From: Apostichopus parvimensis
Lineage: Eukaryota > Echinodermata > Holothuroidea > Aspidochirotida > Stichopodidae
Direction of reading: 5' to 3'
Length of the DNA stretch: 38,547 nucleotides
Assembly (NCBI GenBank): GCA_000934455.1
Contig: KN894922.1
Coordinates: 9,424-47,970, forward strand
Within the stretch, counting starts at the first letter, position 1. Each line of letters opens with the position of its first letter. The notes under the pieces are model-generated. The model saw only the letters and a program-made list of their open reading frames with translations, did not search any database and was not told the DNA's origin. Both the position numbers and the translations under genes were made by a program. Shown piece after piece: positions 1 through 11,444 of this stretch.

Positions 1-1106
1 GTGTTTAACTCAACACTTTTGAGTTAAAATTCAGGAGTCCAAATACTACAAGGTTCAGGAAGGGTTTAATAAAGGGCCCTTGTTGGAACCCATGCTTAAT
101 GACCAAAGCTTTTACTAATAATTTATTATTGTTCAAACTTTACTCTTACTTTGTTTACTGATGTACCAACTTTATTGATGTTCAAGTTTACTCTGATATT
201 CCAAGTTTACTGATGTTCTAAGTTTACTATTATTCTTAGTTTACTGATCAATGTTCTACGTGTTTTTTTCATCATCATATGATGTTTTCATGTTATCAAC
301 TCAATTTCATGTGTGTACTGTAATTATATTATACACTAACCATGGTCAGCCCTAACATGTGCTATTCCCATGGATCTGTGTAGTGTCAAAATGAACTTTA
401 GCATTCCTTTTAGACCCAGAACAAAACTTACTCTAATAAGCGGTATACCTTGTCGAAAGGCGACTATTTTCTCGCTTCTACACAGGGAAAGTGTCAGACA
501 TATAATGAAGATTCCTAGTTTCAGGGTAATGTAGCACAGTTTACTATAACAGTAGGCCTAGAACTTCACAAGCTTTTAACCACTTGCTAAGAAGTGCAAG
601 TACACTGGCTAAAAGTAAGTTTTCCACTTACAAGTACTGTATTTGCCTAAATTTTAGCAAAAATCAGATGCAGTAATGTAAAGGCTTATATAGGAAGTCC
701 ATTCATATCTGCTAATTATAAGCAATTATACGGGGCACATGTTACAGGGTGTTCCTGTACAAAAATCATGCCATTTATTTACTGACAATTGTTACTCAAC
801 TTATCAAGTGTCTAGGGTCTTAATGTCCACTGGCAGAAATGTCAAGTGCCTCTTTGTCTACTGGCAAAGTGTGAAATTCACTAGCTGGTGATTAGTCTGA
901 ACTTCAAGACCCATAACACAACATGTACACACTGTTTTTCTATGCCATACACATAGCATTTGCTGTTCCACAACATGGGCAAAATATGAAAAGTTTTGAG
1001 AGTAATTTGGCTGATTTTTACGCATAATTTTAGTTTCCCAATTAGAACATGAGCGAAACATGGATGACAGAACTTTGCTTTTTCAAACTTAACTATTATT
1101 AGATCA

Positions 1107-1165
1107 CTCTAGGAGGACTAGAGCAAGAGTGGTAAAGTTGTGGGGAGACAGGTAAGCAAGGACAC
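1107..1165 (+). repeat. Dispersed repeat family A, copy 1
   Basis: Shares the 3' module tggggagacaggtaagc with the copies near 4.27, 4.90 and 5.50 kb. Contains CAGGTAAG, a consensus splice donor on the plus strand. Confidence 0.6.
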
Positions 1166-3075
1166 AATGCAGACAGAACAAGGACAATACAAGTAGTAAA
1201 GAGTGCTAGGCCATGTAATGTTCACTTCAATGGCCCTGCCTGTCTCACTAGATCTGAATGAGTCACACTTTGCTGGATTTGTGAGAAATTGAACTTTAGG
1301 GGGTATGTCAGCCTTATTTACGGGGACACACCCAACCATCATCTTTGGTTTATATGACAGTGATCTTTGTGAGGAACAATCTCCCCCCCCCCCCCAAGTA
1401 GCTAAGAAATATCTTGCTCTGTGTGGGATCTGGTCTACAATTTCAAGTTTATAAAAATCTACTGACCAAAATCAAGTTTCAACTGACAATTACAGCACCC
1501 ATCTTACTGTTTAAATAGGTTTATGGGAGCAGCCCAACGATATATGATGATTTAGTAAGCAGTTTAACTGGTCCTACCTTAGGCACAGAAACCATGCACA
1601 TTTTTTACAGACAAATGTTACCCAATTGATCAAGTGTTTATGTTCCTTAATATCTTCTGGCAGAAAAATGCTAAGGCCCTAGTTTTCTAAACCATGAACT
1701 ACAATGGCATTTTTAGACAGTAAAATAGCCTGATTTCTACATGCTCCAGTCAATGTGATATGTGTTTGATGGGCCCCGATTCTCTAATTATAATTAACAA
1801 CAGTTAGCAACTTAAAAATAGACATAATTTGCATAAAAGCATTGACTACACCCTTTATATTTCAAAACGAACAATAAACAACAAGTCTTCCTTTCGAATC
1901 TATATAGAGTAGACATACAGTAGTTATGGGTTAGATATCGAGAAGGAATGGTCTGAGGCTCTGCTTCTTGAGAATGGACTCAATTTACCAAACAACCAAG
2001 TCACTACGCAGCTGCCACTCACCAGATCATTTTAAGGGTTGCAAACAAAGATAGTGAACTCTTTACGGAAAACAAAGTCAGTGTAATGATGCGGAAATTA
2101 CTTTAATTACATATTTTAGTTTCGGGATACGTCTATCTATCACCTAGCATGACAACTCTTGGTATCTACTGTAGGTTATGAGCACTTGTCGTTTCTAACC
2201 AAGCACTGTACTGTATAGTATATGTAGCTGCATCAAGTTAACCTTTGCCGTTAACTTCTGGAACTCCCTACCCAAGACATTCATTGACAGACCTAGCTTA
2301 ATATCTTTTAGATATAACTTGAGTAAATCATAACTCAGTACTTATTAATACGGATCATTTGTCTGCATACTTTTTTAAGACTCTAAGAAACCCTTAACTC
2401 TTCTTTTATTGTAGGAAGTAGATATTCAGCTGGGATGGGAATGGTGATGGATGGGTAGTTTATGGTCAGGCACTTGTGTGTCGGGATAAAGTATACGGCA
2501 GGTGGGGGTGATATTGTTCTATTTGTGTGTGTTTGTTCTATTGCTATATTTCTATCTAATACTTTAATTACAGGGAGTAGGACACTTCGTCAAGCCCGCA
2601 AGGGTTTATTGTTCTACTTCCTCCACATCCTCACCCTCTGATTATTATAAATTTATTACATGCATGATGTGAGCAACAAATCAATGAAATGGAATGTTTC
2701 AAGCAGGTACTGTAGCCTTTCTACACAATCTACTAAATACTGTACACTCTTATAAGTCTTTCTACCACCACTACTGTCACCACACTTCCTTCTATACTAC
2801 TGTCATTTCTAATTTGTTAATTAGTTTAATCTAAATCTACACTGTTCTAGCACAGAAACTTGACAGAAACTTTGACTGTTTCTCATCAGACCCTGAATTA
2901 ATATTATTCTATTTTCTTTCTTTTTTCTAGATCATTTGTCATTTTTCCCCCATTCAATTATGAAACTTTTGTTCACCTCTAGCCATGGTTTAGTGAGAAT
3001 GATGTGAGAGGATAGGTTAGTAAGGAGCAATGTCAGTCATCTTCCAATCTAAGACATGACTGACACCCAGGGTGT

Positions 3076-3225
3076 AAATTATCCAGTATCACATAGCAAA
3101 CTGCTATGCAAAATGGAAAAGTGTACACAAACTTTCTATGAAAATCCAAATTCTTAACCTCCAACTGCTATACAAAATGTGAATGCTAAAATTATTCCCT
3201 GCAGGCATGGTAATAAATTGTTTTG
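3076..3225 (+). repeat. Dispersed repeat family B, copy 1
   Basis: attatccagtatcacatagc then aaactgctatgcaaaatgg, and a second block aactgctatacaaaatgtga ending in ttattccctgcaggcatggt. The core atagcaaactgctat is an imperfect palindrome. Confidence 0.6.
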
Positions 3226-3758
3226 TGATAGCTGCAGGGCATTAAATATCACCTTCTATCATCTACTATTTGTTACAAAATATCACTTTAAACTTTGACA
3301 AGCATCAAACAAATCTTCTTTCCGGGACTAAACCTTCAAACTCCCGAGTTTGGGTAACTTTTCACAAGTGACGGTACTTACCTGTCTCAACTCTATGAAA
3401 TACTGCACCTTCCCATCGACATAGCCTATTAACTGGTAACATTTTATCTCTGCACCCCCCCCCCACCCACTGGCCCTCCTCTGGGTCAACCACTGACCTT
3501 CCTCTCGGTCAACCAAACTACCATTCACAAAGTTAGCAGCCTATTCTGGAAGTTGTTTCCATCGCCAGGAATCCTCTTTGTAGGATCATCTAGAATCATG
3601 TCTTCAACCTCTTCATCGTGAAAGGCAAGTGTTTCAACACACTGTTCCAGTGCTGCACATATGTATCTTTTGACTTTTCATGTATCTCGATTCTGTTTCC
3701 ATTAAAAGACTTTGCCCAATTCTTTTTTTTCCCTGCTATTGTCTTGTACAGGAAATGT

Positions 3759-3820
3759 TTTATTCGGTATCAAATAGCAAAATGCCATGTAAAATGGGCA
3801 AATCACTATACAACTGCAAA
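3759..3820 (+). repeat. Dispersed repeat family B, copy 2
   Basis: ggtatcaaatagcaaaatgc then catgtaaaatgggcaaatca and ctatacaactgc. Partial copy. Confidence 0.5.
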
Positions 3821-4155
3821 GATGTGTAGCAGGTTCCGTACACAGGAACCAAGTATTTTATAAGTGAGGGAAATAAGAGCCTTCAAAAACTGCTACCCAA
3901 AATGGATGGGCCTTTGGATCCCTCAGTTGACCTTTAACATCAAAAGGTAAACTGAAGGATTCTTCAGGGTTCTATTCATGGATTATTACCTCTGATCCTG
4001 TACACTCATCGTTCCATGGTATCAACTTTCTCTGATTCGTAGTAGATGAAACTTGTTGAAGTATAGTCTTCTTGACTTCAAAGTAGTCAACAGAGAATGT
4101 AAAACCAGACGTGAAAACGAAGGCTGAAATTCCTGACATAAACACGCGTGACAGT

Positions 4156-4300
4156 CTTCAGAATGGTAGATTTGGGAGGAGGTTTGGTGACCATAGATAG
4201 GGTCATTGGGGGTGCAGTGCTAGATTGTTACCAGTTATTAGGCTAGGGTAGATAGGAGTGCAAAGGTAACGGAGACAGGTAAGTGATGAGTGAGGTAAAT
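4156..4300 (+). repeat. Dispersed repeat family A, longest copy
   Basis: Begins cttcagaatggtaga, continues through gggtgcagtgctagattgtt and ends in the gagacaggtaagtgatgag module with gaggtaaat. The first half is shared with 8861-8955 and the second half with 1107, 4796 and 5455, which ties both halves into one element. Confidence 0.65.
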
Positions 4301-4795
4301 TTTAGCATTGAACATCAATTATTCATTTATAATACTTTGTTCTATATCTACTCTGCCACTCTGAATCACTGGTTTTGATAAGTTGAGTGTGTCTATGGTG
4401 GGAAGGGAGGAGTGGGAGGACAGTGTTTGGAAGCCGCTAAAAACGACTGTTTGAATTGTTTACGTGATCATGTATTCCCTGAAGGTACCCCTCCTAGGGG
4501 TCCAACAGGGTCACACCCATTATATCCCTATCTTCAATTAGCTTGTTTGATATTCCAGAGACTCTAAACCAATATATGATTCTTGTTTATCTGTCTTCGG
4601 CGCCTCCTAGCCTCATTTCTCCCACCTCACTCCTGTTTTCATAAATACATGTCATTCATCTAGTGTTAAACGTTTGTGATGATTACCAGAAATATAACTG
4701 AAGCAAAAAACCGTAGCAGGATGTATTCAGAATCATAGAAATTTGTAACGTAAAAGTCGCTAACAAAAACGTGTAGTTTCTTCCTACGTTGTATA

Positions 4796-4927
4796 TTCGG
4801 AAGGTGTAAGTGGGCGGTGCCCAGGGAGCGAGGGTGCAGTGCTTAAACGTTTCCAGTGTGAAGTTAGATAGATGGGAAAGTGCAGATGTGGAGTGGGAGA
4901 CAGGTAAGAGAGGAGCGAAGTAAATAT
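4796..4927 (+). repeat. Dispersed repeat family A, copy 3
   Basis: Contains gagggtgcagtgctta and, 80 bases on, gagtgggagacaggtaagag followed by aggagcgaagtaaata. Confidence 0.65.
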
Positions 4928-5052
4928 ACCCTTCCTAAAATTTCAAATCCGGTATCTAAATATTTACACCTCTATACATGACTTTAGTGGTGTAATCTCA
5001 GATCAACAATTCCACCAACTCCATGTAAACCTGACAGGGACCAAATGAAATT

Positions 5053-5128
5053 GCCCCTCCCCCCAAAAAATAATATCCCCTCCCCCCAAAAAATAAAATA
5101 ATACCCCCTCCCCCCAAAAAATAATACC
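5053..5128 (+). repeat. C/A-rich triplicate
   Basis: Three copies of cccctccccccaaaaaataa with short spacers, 25 bp downstream of the GPSM2 exon on its own strand, where the RNA would read UUUUUUGGGGGGAGGGG. Confidence 0.85.
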
Positions 5129-5153
5129 ATTTGTTAAAACTAATGATACCTAC

Positions 5154-5383
5154 CTAGCGAGTGTCAAGTCATGTTTGTGGTAGGTCAAAGCTTTCAGATA
5201 ATCTTGGAGGTAAAAGTAAGCATTTCCTAACTGGCTGTAGATGGCACTGAGTGTCTGTAGGTCGTCTGTACCGACACGTACGGCAGCCTCGAGGTACCTG
5301 ACAGCCTCTCTGCAGTTTCCCAGCTTGCATAGCCGCTCTCCTTCCAGAGCCAGCTCCATGCACGATGCCTCCATAGTCTGGCG
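5154..5383 (-). CDS. GPSM2: GPSM2/LGN/Pins-like G-protein-signalling modulator, N-terminal TPR exon (partial gene)
   Basis: One exon of a gene whose remainder lies left of the window. The acceptor reads cttctcttacag and the exon runs from 5383 down to 5154. The donor, gtaggt, splits an Arg codon after AG. The first Met (5372-5374) has A at -3 and G at +4, and gives 73 full codons. Residues 1-20 (MEASCMELALEGERLCKLGN) closely match the start of the vertebrate LGN TPR domain. Residues 42-61 (LSAIYSQLGNAYFYLQDYLK) are the near-invariant second TPR, and the exon stops just after HDLTLAR as in other family members. Known for the family: the TPR domain binds NuMA/Mud and Inscuteable, and the C-terminal GoLoco motifs bind Galpha-GDP. 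Together they place cortical pulling force for spindle orientation and asymmetric division. Three in-frame codons (R-Q-T) precede the Met, so a longer N-terminus from an upstream exon is possible. The next TPR exon was not found in 1-5153. GPSM1 and GPSM2 cannot be separated here, and many invertebrates have one copy. Confidence 0.93.
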
Positions 5384-5454
5384 CTGTAAGAGAAGACGAC
5401 GACGACATTTTATACAAAACATGACAGAATTACATCAATTTGGTTCATTCTAGG

Positions 5455-5533
5455 TTAGTTCATTCTAGGCACGGTAGGAGGTGCTAAGGTTGTGGGGAGA
5501 CAGGTAAGCGAGGAACGAAGTAAATACATCAAT
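5455..5533 (+). repeat. Dispersed repeat family A, copy 4
   Basis: gttgtggggagacaggtaag then cgaggaacgaagtaaata. Lies 70 bp upstream (on the minus strand) of the GPSM2 exon acceptor and runs into a family B copy at 5604. Confidence 0.65.
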
Positions 5534-5603
5534 TTGGTCGATTTAGGGAAACTGTTGATAAAATGCTTATCTACTGAGGGAAAAAATGCATGTACGGGGA
5601 GTT

Positions 5604-5760
5604 GGGGAATGATTTCTCCAATATCGCATCGCAAAATGGTCAAATCATGTTTATAAATATTTTACAGTTTTCATAGTATGTTATGAGAGACAAATTTCAC
5701 AGCTTTTAAATCTGCTGCACAAAATATGAACACTAACTTATTCCTTGTAATATACTAGGG
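5604..5760 (+). repeat. Dispersed repeat family B, copy 3
   Basis: ctccaatatcgcatcgcaaa then atggtcaaatcatg, followed by the second block ctgctgcacaaaatatgaac and ttattccttgtaatata. Same block order as the copy at 3076. Confidence 0.55.
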
Positions 5761-6362
5761 GAAAAAAAAGCATGTGCAGGTAGGTAAATCAATAAATACT
5801 ATCAGCCCTGCCATTTCTGTCCTAGAAAGAACTTCCTCAAAGGTAGAAAAAAAATGTTATTTTCTATTTGCTACAAACTGAACAATTAGGAATATCAAAG
5901 TCTTGCACAGGAATCAGTAAAAACATTTAAAAGGCTGTTAAAAACATCACAAAGTTACACTTTACGGTCTAATGCTAGAAGCCTATACACAATTCAGGCA
6001 ACGAGTACTTCTGCACAGTTATAAAGAAATAAACTTCTAGTCTCGTGATAAATATAACTACAAAATTGGAAAAAAATCTGCAGAATGCAAACCTGAGGTC
6101 TGTTAACTTCTTTTAACTTGACCATTATCTCCATTTCCTAAGAAAGGCTTGACTTGAGGGAATATGTGTTTATTCAACAAATTTCTTCTTCTTTCTTTTT
6201 AAATTTTATTTATAACCATATTTCTCTCTTCATCCACTTATTGCCCAGGGAAATAAAAAAAATAGCTAGACTAGGTCTGTCACAAAAGCTCTGTTGTGTC
6301 AGGTTGTGTTGAAAGTATTTTTGTAACAGATTGAAAGGCTCTGAAAAATCTCTCTTACAAAA

Positions 6363-6430
6363 GACTATGTATTATTAGTGTACAAAAGACTATTATTAGT
6401 GTACAAAAGACTATTATTAGTGTGCAAAAG
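6363..6430 (+). repeat. Tandem repeat of about 21-25 bp, three copies
   Basis: Three copies built on tattattagtgtacaaaaga, the first with a four-base insertion (gtat) and the last diverging at gtgtgcaaaag. Confidence 0.8.
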
Positions 6431-6452
6431 AATTGGCTGTACATAATTACAA

Positions 6453-6530
6453 ACTATGTATAGCAATTTGACCATTGTGTTATAGCATTTTGCATGGCAA
6501 TACCGGATAAATTATTCCCTGCGTGTCTAC
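6453..6530 (-). repeat. Dispersed repeat family B, inverted copy
   Basis: On plus it reads gcaatttgaccattgtgtta, tagcattttgcatggcaata, ccggataaattattccctgc, which is the family core reversed. Confidence 0.6.
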
Positions 6531-7499
6531 AGTCACAAATCCCTAATTAATTGCTAACGCTCTATTGTACTGTGTCATAATGCCAAGCTGATATAGACAT
6601 GTATGGAGTTCTAGAATACTTTACCGTCTTTGCCATAGTGAAAAAATTCCAATGTTGTTTATCAAAAAAAAATTCTAAGAAAAGCAAAAAATAAGGGCAG
6701 TGGCAAAAGTTTAGATTGAATCATATTTCATCATTTTTCTTCCCCTATCAAAACAGCTTGTTAAATTTGGTCATAACAACTTTATCAAACCTACTGTTTT
6801 TTACTGAAAATAATATTGCAATCAATCAAAATGAGGCCACAATTACATTACAGTTTGGATCTCGCGCTCGACGGAAAACAAGGTGATTTTTATTTTGATT
6901 TCCAACCTCTGTGCATTTACTTTATTCCCTCTGCTAGGTATCAGACACTTTAAAAATCACCAAACAGCAAATTCGCTTGTTTACCAACAGAAAAGGCACC
7001 AAACCAGAAGCTGAGTGATGCTTGTTTTCGCTATTAATGCATGCTACTAGTGCTATGTGCCCCAAAAAACAACAATGAAAGTTTAAGGTCACTGTTGATC
7101 CCACCTCAACCCAGAGCTGTATTTACATAATTTAAGCACAGGATCTGATCCTCCCTCGATCCTAGTCTATCGCCAGGTCCTAATTATAGGATCTGATTCG
7201 AGTTAACACACTAGTTACAGATCGGACCCTGAGGCCATGGTTCAACACTGTGCTCGTTCTCACGTGTGAACAGGTCTTAGATAACCTCCTAGTACTTTTC
7301 ACATGAATTAATATTTGATATTAACCATTTAATTGTATTTTTTTCTTAATTGTTTCCTGGAAACCTTTTTTTCACAATATTATCCATTGCAACCAATATG
7401 TCAATCAAAATTGTGTCAAGAAACTCTACTTTTGCTTTATTGTTTGAAAAGAAACTAATTATTTGAAAAGAAACTAGTCAAAAACTTCATTATTATGGT

Positions 7500-7560
7500 T
7501 ACATGGTCTACAGTGTCATAGCAAAATGGATCAAATACTTGAACATTTACAGTACTATCC
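7500..7560 (+). repeat. Dispersed repeat family B, short copy
   Basis: cagtgtcatagcaaaatgga followed by tcaaatacttgaac. Fragmentary. Confidence 0.4.
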
Positions 7561-8860
7561 GTAAAGGCATGGAAAACTTTTAAGCACGGAAATACCCTGT
7601 TGCAATAAAAAACACAAGTATCGCTAATGCAATCTTAAGTTTTGCACACGTGCAGAGGCAGATAACCTACGGGCTACAGTATAATTTATTCATTTGGAAA
7701 TTTCCCGGAAAACTTCATCTCTCATGAAACAACCATCTCTTAAACTACGAAGACACAAATATTGCATATTTTAACAGTTCAGATTATCAAATTATAAAAC
7801 TAAGCAAATTTCTTTGAAAAGATGATCATTCAAAATACATTTTTACCTTCAATGTAAATAGGCTTTATGTTTCAGTAATGTTTCTTTTTCCATGTTTAAC
7901 CTTTTAAGTCAAAGCGTTCAAAACCGGAAAGAAATATTTATCAAACTTTACGAGTCACAGAATACTTGTAATCCCTCCAAGCTGCAAAATAATGGATTAC
8001 TTAAGAAATTACACTTCACAAAAACTGCAAGTGGAAGACACAACTCCAGGAGATTTTTTTGTTTCCCTTTATTACTTACTCAGGTTTCTATGGCAACTAG
8101 TGATGTCATCAGGATAAAGAATATGATATAACAAGAAATGAAATGGGAATCAGTAGTCTTGAGGCAATGTCTTTGATCCAGAGTGCGAGAAATGAATAGA
8201 AGTTGGGTTTTTTTTTTTTTTTTTGGGCTCGTAGAATTCCCTTATACCCTCGAATAAGTTCAGGGTAGAAGGCATTGCGTCCTAGGGAGCTCGATTTGAC
8301 AGAGTGTGTTTGTTTAAAGTGATCGATAATGATACGAGGTGACGGAAAGATTGTGACATCACAATGGGAGTTTTGCCAATGGGCACACTCCACATGGATA
8401 ACATGGTCGACATCTTATCACTGAAGTCTAATCATGCACAAAGATATTGAGCAGACACGAGATAGAAATGAATCTCATGAAATAATCATGGCATCATAGA
8501 ATGTTACAGGAAATGTCAAATTTTTTTTTTCATTACACAAGTTTTTATGTCACAGGGTATAAAGCTTACTGTGATTGTTGCACTCTAATTAAAAAAAAAA
8601 CATCTCTCTGAGCTAATTAATTATATATTCAAGAATACTCTTGGGATACACTGTCATCGCTTCTGTAGGAAACAGCCATATGCAAACCTTATGCAAATTG
8701 TAACATATCAGAAACATCAGCATTGGATGCTTATGAATTACTTGTAGGAGGTGAATTTATCGATAAACAAAGTCAAAACCCTCGGACTGTAAGTGAGAAA
8801 ACCTAAAACCAATAAAATTCCAGTAGATGAATATTCCAGAGCTAGAATACACTTTGTGAA

Positions 8861-8955
8861 TTTCAGAATGGTGGATTGGAAGGAAGTCAGCATGGCTCCA
8901 AAGTGGGTCACACGGGGGACAGTGCTGACATGTAACTACCAAGTATTAAAAGCTT
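8861..8955 (+). repeat. Dispersed repeat family A, 5' half
   Basis: tttcagaatggtggattgga, then gggtcacacgggggacagtg and a ctaccaagtattaaaagc end, matching the first half of the 4156 copy with about one-quarter substitutions. Confidence 0.5.
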
Positions 8956-11375
8956 AGTACATTGGAATGCATGTAAAGTGTAGGCATGTTATTATCATCA
9001 TAAATTAGTAAATACCCTAACCAATTAGTTTTGGAGTATTACTCATTCAATGTCTTTATCATGAGAACTTGGCTTAACCAGTGAATCACCTCTCCAACTC
9101 ACCCCCCCCCCCACCTATACCCTTCCCCCATCCTTACAGTTTCAACTTTAAAGTCTGAGCAAATAACAGCTGTCAACAATTAATGACTGTGTTTTATGGA
9201 ATTGTGTGACACTAAGTACTGCAATGTTAGAATTGAAAATAAAACATTTACCTATTACCAAGGAAGTGCACACACAGGCTGTACAGTATGTCAAAACTGC
9301 AGATCCATTGCTACCTGAGCACCCATGCATGTAAACTAAATTGTATGTCAAACCAATCACCATGTGTAATACAGGTCAACAATTAATAACTGATTGAGCT
9401 ATTCTACTAATGCCATAGGTTTGTCATCAGTATACATGCTTGTACAGTACAGTATGTTCCAAGACTACACAACACAAATTTCTTCCTTCTAGCTAAGTAC
9501 CAATTGTGATTGGTTCAGGACTGAGATATCCATGCTTAAATATATACAAACATGTATATATACTGTAGTACTGTAGGTTTAGTGATGTTTAATACATCAA
9601 AACCTGTACAAACTGGGCATTGCCTTCTAGATGTATGCTGGTAGTGTATTTTAGCTAGTTGGCATGGTTATATCTGTAACAATAACAAGTAAGTTAACTG
9701 AAACTTAAAAAAGTGGATGCGAACAACACACACATACATACAGTAAATGTGTGGCTACACAACAATCCCAATGAAATATTGGCAATTTGATTGGTCAATC
9801 ATCATGAAATTCATTTATTGAATGGAAACAGTTACAGTACTTGTAACTAGTGGCATTATATGTTATTATTCAAATGAACCTAAGCCCAAGGTGATCAAGT
9901 GACTATACAGACCATGGAAAACTTTAAATTCTGGATTGTCCACCAATAGTTAGCTTACTTTTAACCAAAAGCGAAAAGAAGCAGCTAGTTTTCTCCAAAA
10001 CAACTTGACCTCTCAATAACTGAATATTTGATTTCCAGGAATTGCAGAATGGACAACTTAGATAAATAAATATTGCAGTCTGTTTGGAATGTTGCTATAG
10101 AAAAGACACTAAAATAAGTATAAGACTTTTGATAATTGACAATCATATTTGGTTGTTCTGTCATATTTCAAAGCAATATAGATTGCTTTAAAGAAACTGA
10201 GGAAACCGATGAAAGCAAAAAAACGAAAAAACAAAAAAACAAAAAATGGAACCTATGTTCATTAATCAAGTGACTTTGCTGTTATTATCCAGTATGCTCA
10301 CTAGATCTCCTTCACAAATATGACATGTACTAACAAGTCTAACATACTGTAGTTATAAAGTAAAGTAGCGCTTGTGTTTTGCAATGTAACTTTTCACATC
10401 GCACAAATACACAAGCAACGGATACAAAAGAAGTTTAAATGGAAATTAATAAAAAAAGAAAGAAGACAACACATGTATGAACAATTTAAACTGTGGTTCT
10501 TAAGTTGCAAGATCTTATACTTGTCACTATCCATAATCGTATGACTCACAACCAATTAGCTATTTTTAATTTAGGGTAAGTCCAAAACAAAAGAGAAACA
10601 TATGCTTTTATATGGTGAACTTTTTCTTTCACTCTCAAAAGTCTCTTTCGAGATGATGACCTTTGAAGTTCACACGTATTGGTGTGATGTCATAGCAACA
10701 CAACTACAATTCTTATCTCACTATGAATAGCATACAGTCATTGGACCATCCCTTATTTCCCCTGGACCATCCTTTAAGCTTAACAGATACTGACTATTTA
10801 CTCCATTAAAGATATTTTATATGTCCAAATAATAACCTCGTGATATTTTCTTGTAATACTGAAACAACAATGTATATCTACAAAGTAGCCTGCTATAATT
10901 ACTGTTCGAAAATAGTCCCACCAGATTGTAGCAAGTTCATCATAGAGTACAACTATATTAGACTGCTCACCGCAGAATGTACCTTTGCCTGAGGTATCAT
11001 TATTTACAATAAAATTCTGAGCTGAAGTTATATCGGCCCAGACGGGATATATTTTACGATGCTAGATATATGGGGAAAATCAGAATGACTAGTAACTTAC
11101 AGTACACTTCACGTCATGGTGGCTACCCCAATTCAAGCTTTTAGCTGATTTGCAATTTTGTATACAGTAGTCAATTTATTAGGTGAATGCACCTATGAAC
11201 TTGAATGCCTTTGCAATGTGAAGATATCCTTTGTAACATTCATAAGGTACCCTGCAATAGCTACAGTACATACGAGTATAAAGAAACGTGTGAATGAAGT
11301 GCCGTTGAAGGCTGTAGAATCTCTAGTAAGGATAGACAGATAGCTGCTTTGCAGAATTATACAACATTCCAATCA

Positions 11376-11444
11376 CGTAGTTGAGGTGGGTAGGAAGGTG
11401 CATATATTGACTGGGAGACATGTGAGAGAGGAACTAAATAAATG
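11376..11444 (+). repeat. Dispersed repeat family A, degenerate 3' half
   Basis: ggtgggtaggaaggtgcata, gactgggagacatgtgagag and aggaactaaataaat match the module with a decayed donor (catgtgag). Confidence 0.5.

Larger units (their letters stand above)
1..5153. other. Non-coding stretch, probably first coding intron of the GPSM2-like gene
   Basis: This stretch lies 3' of the donor at 5153 on the GPSM2 strand and should be intron. I looked on the minus strand for the next TPR exon (a GEAKASGNLGNTLK-like block) and did not see it. Open frames are under 85 codons and recognisable as nothing. The contents are copies of the two dispersed repeat families listed separately, C homopolymers at 1383-1395 and 3455-3464, and a C/A-rich triplicate at 5053-5128. 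No other gene is supported. Confidence 0.6.

Noticed and set aside
1118-5643. Minus-strand open frames at 1118-1342 and 5455-5643 that share the peptide LTCLPTTL
   Set aside because: The shared peptide is a translation of repeat family A, not a conserved protein.
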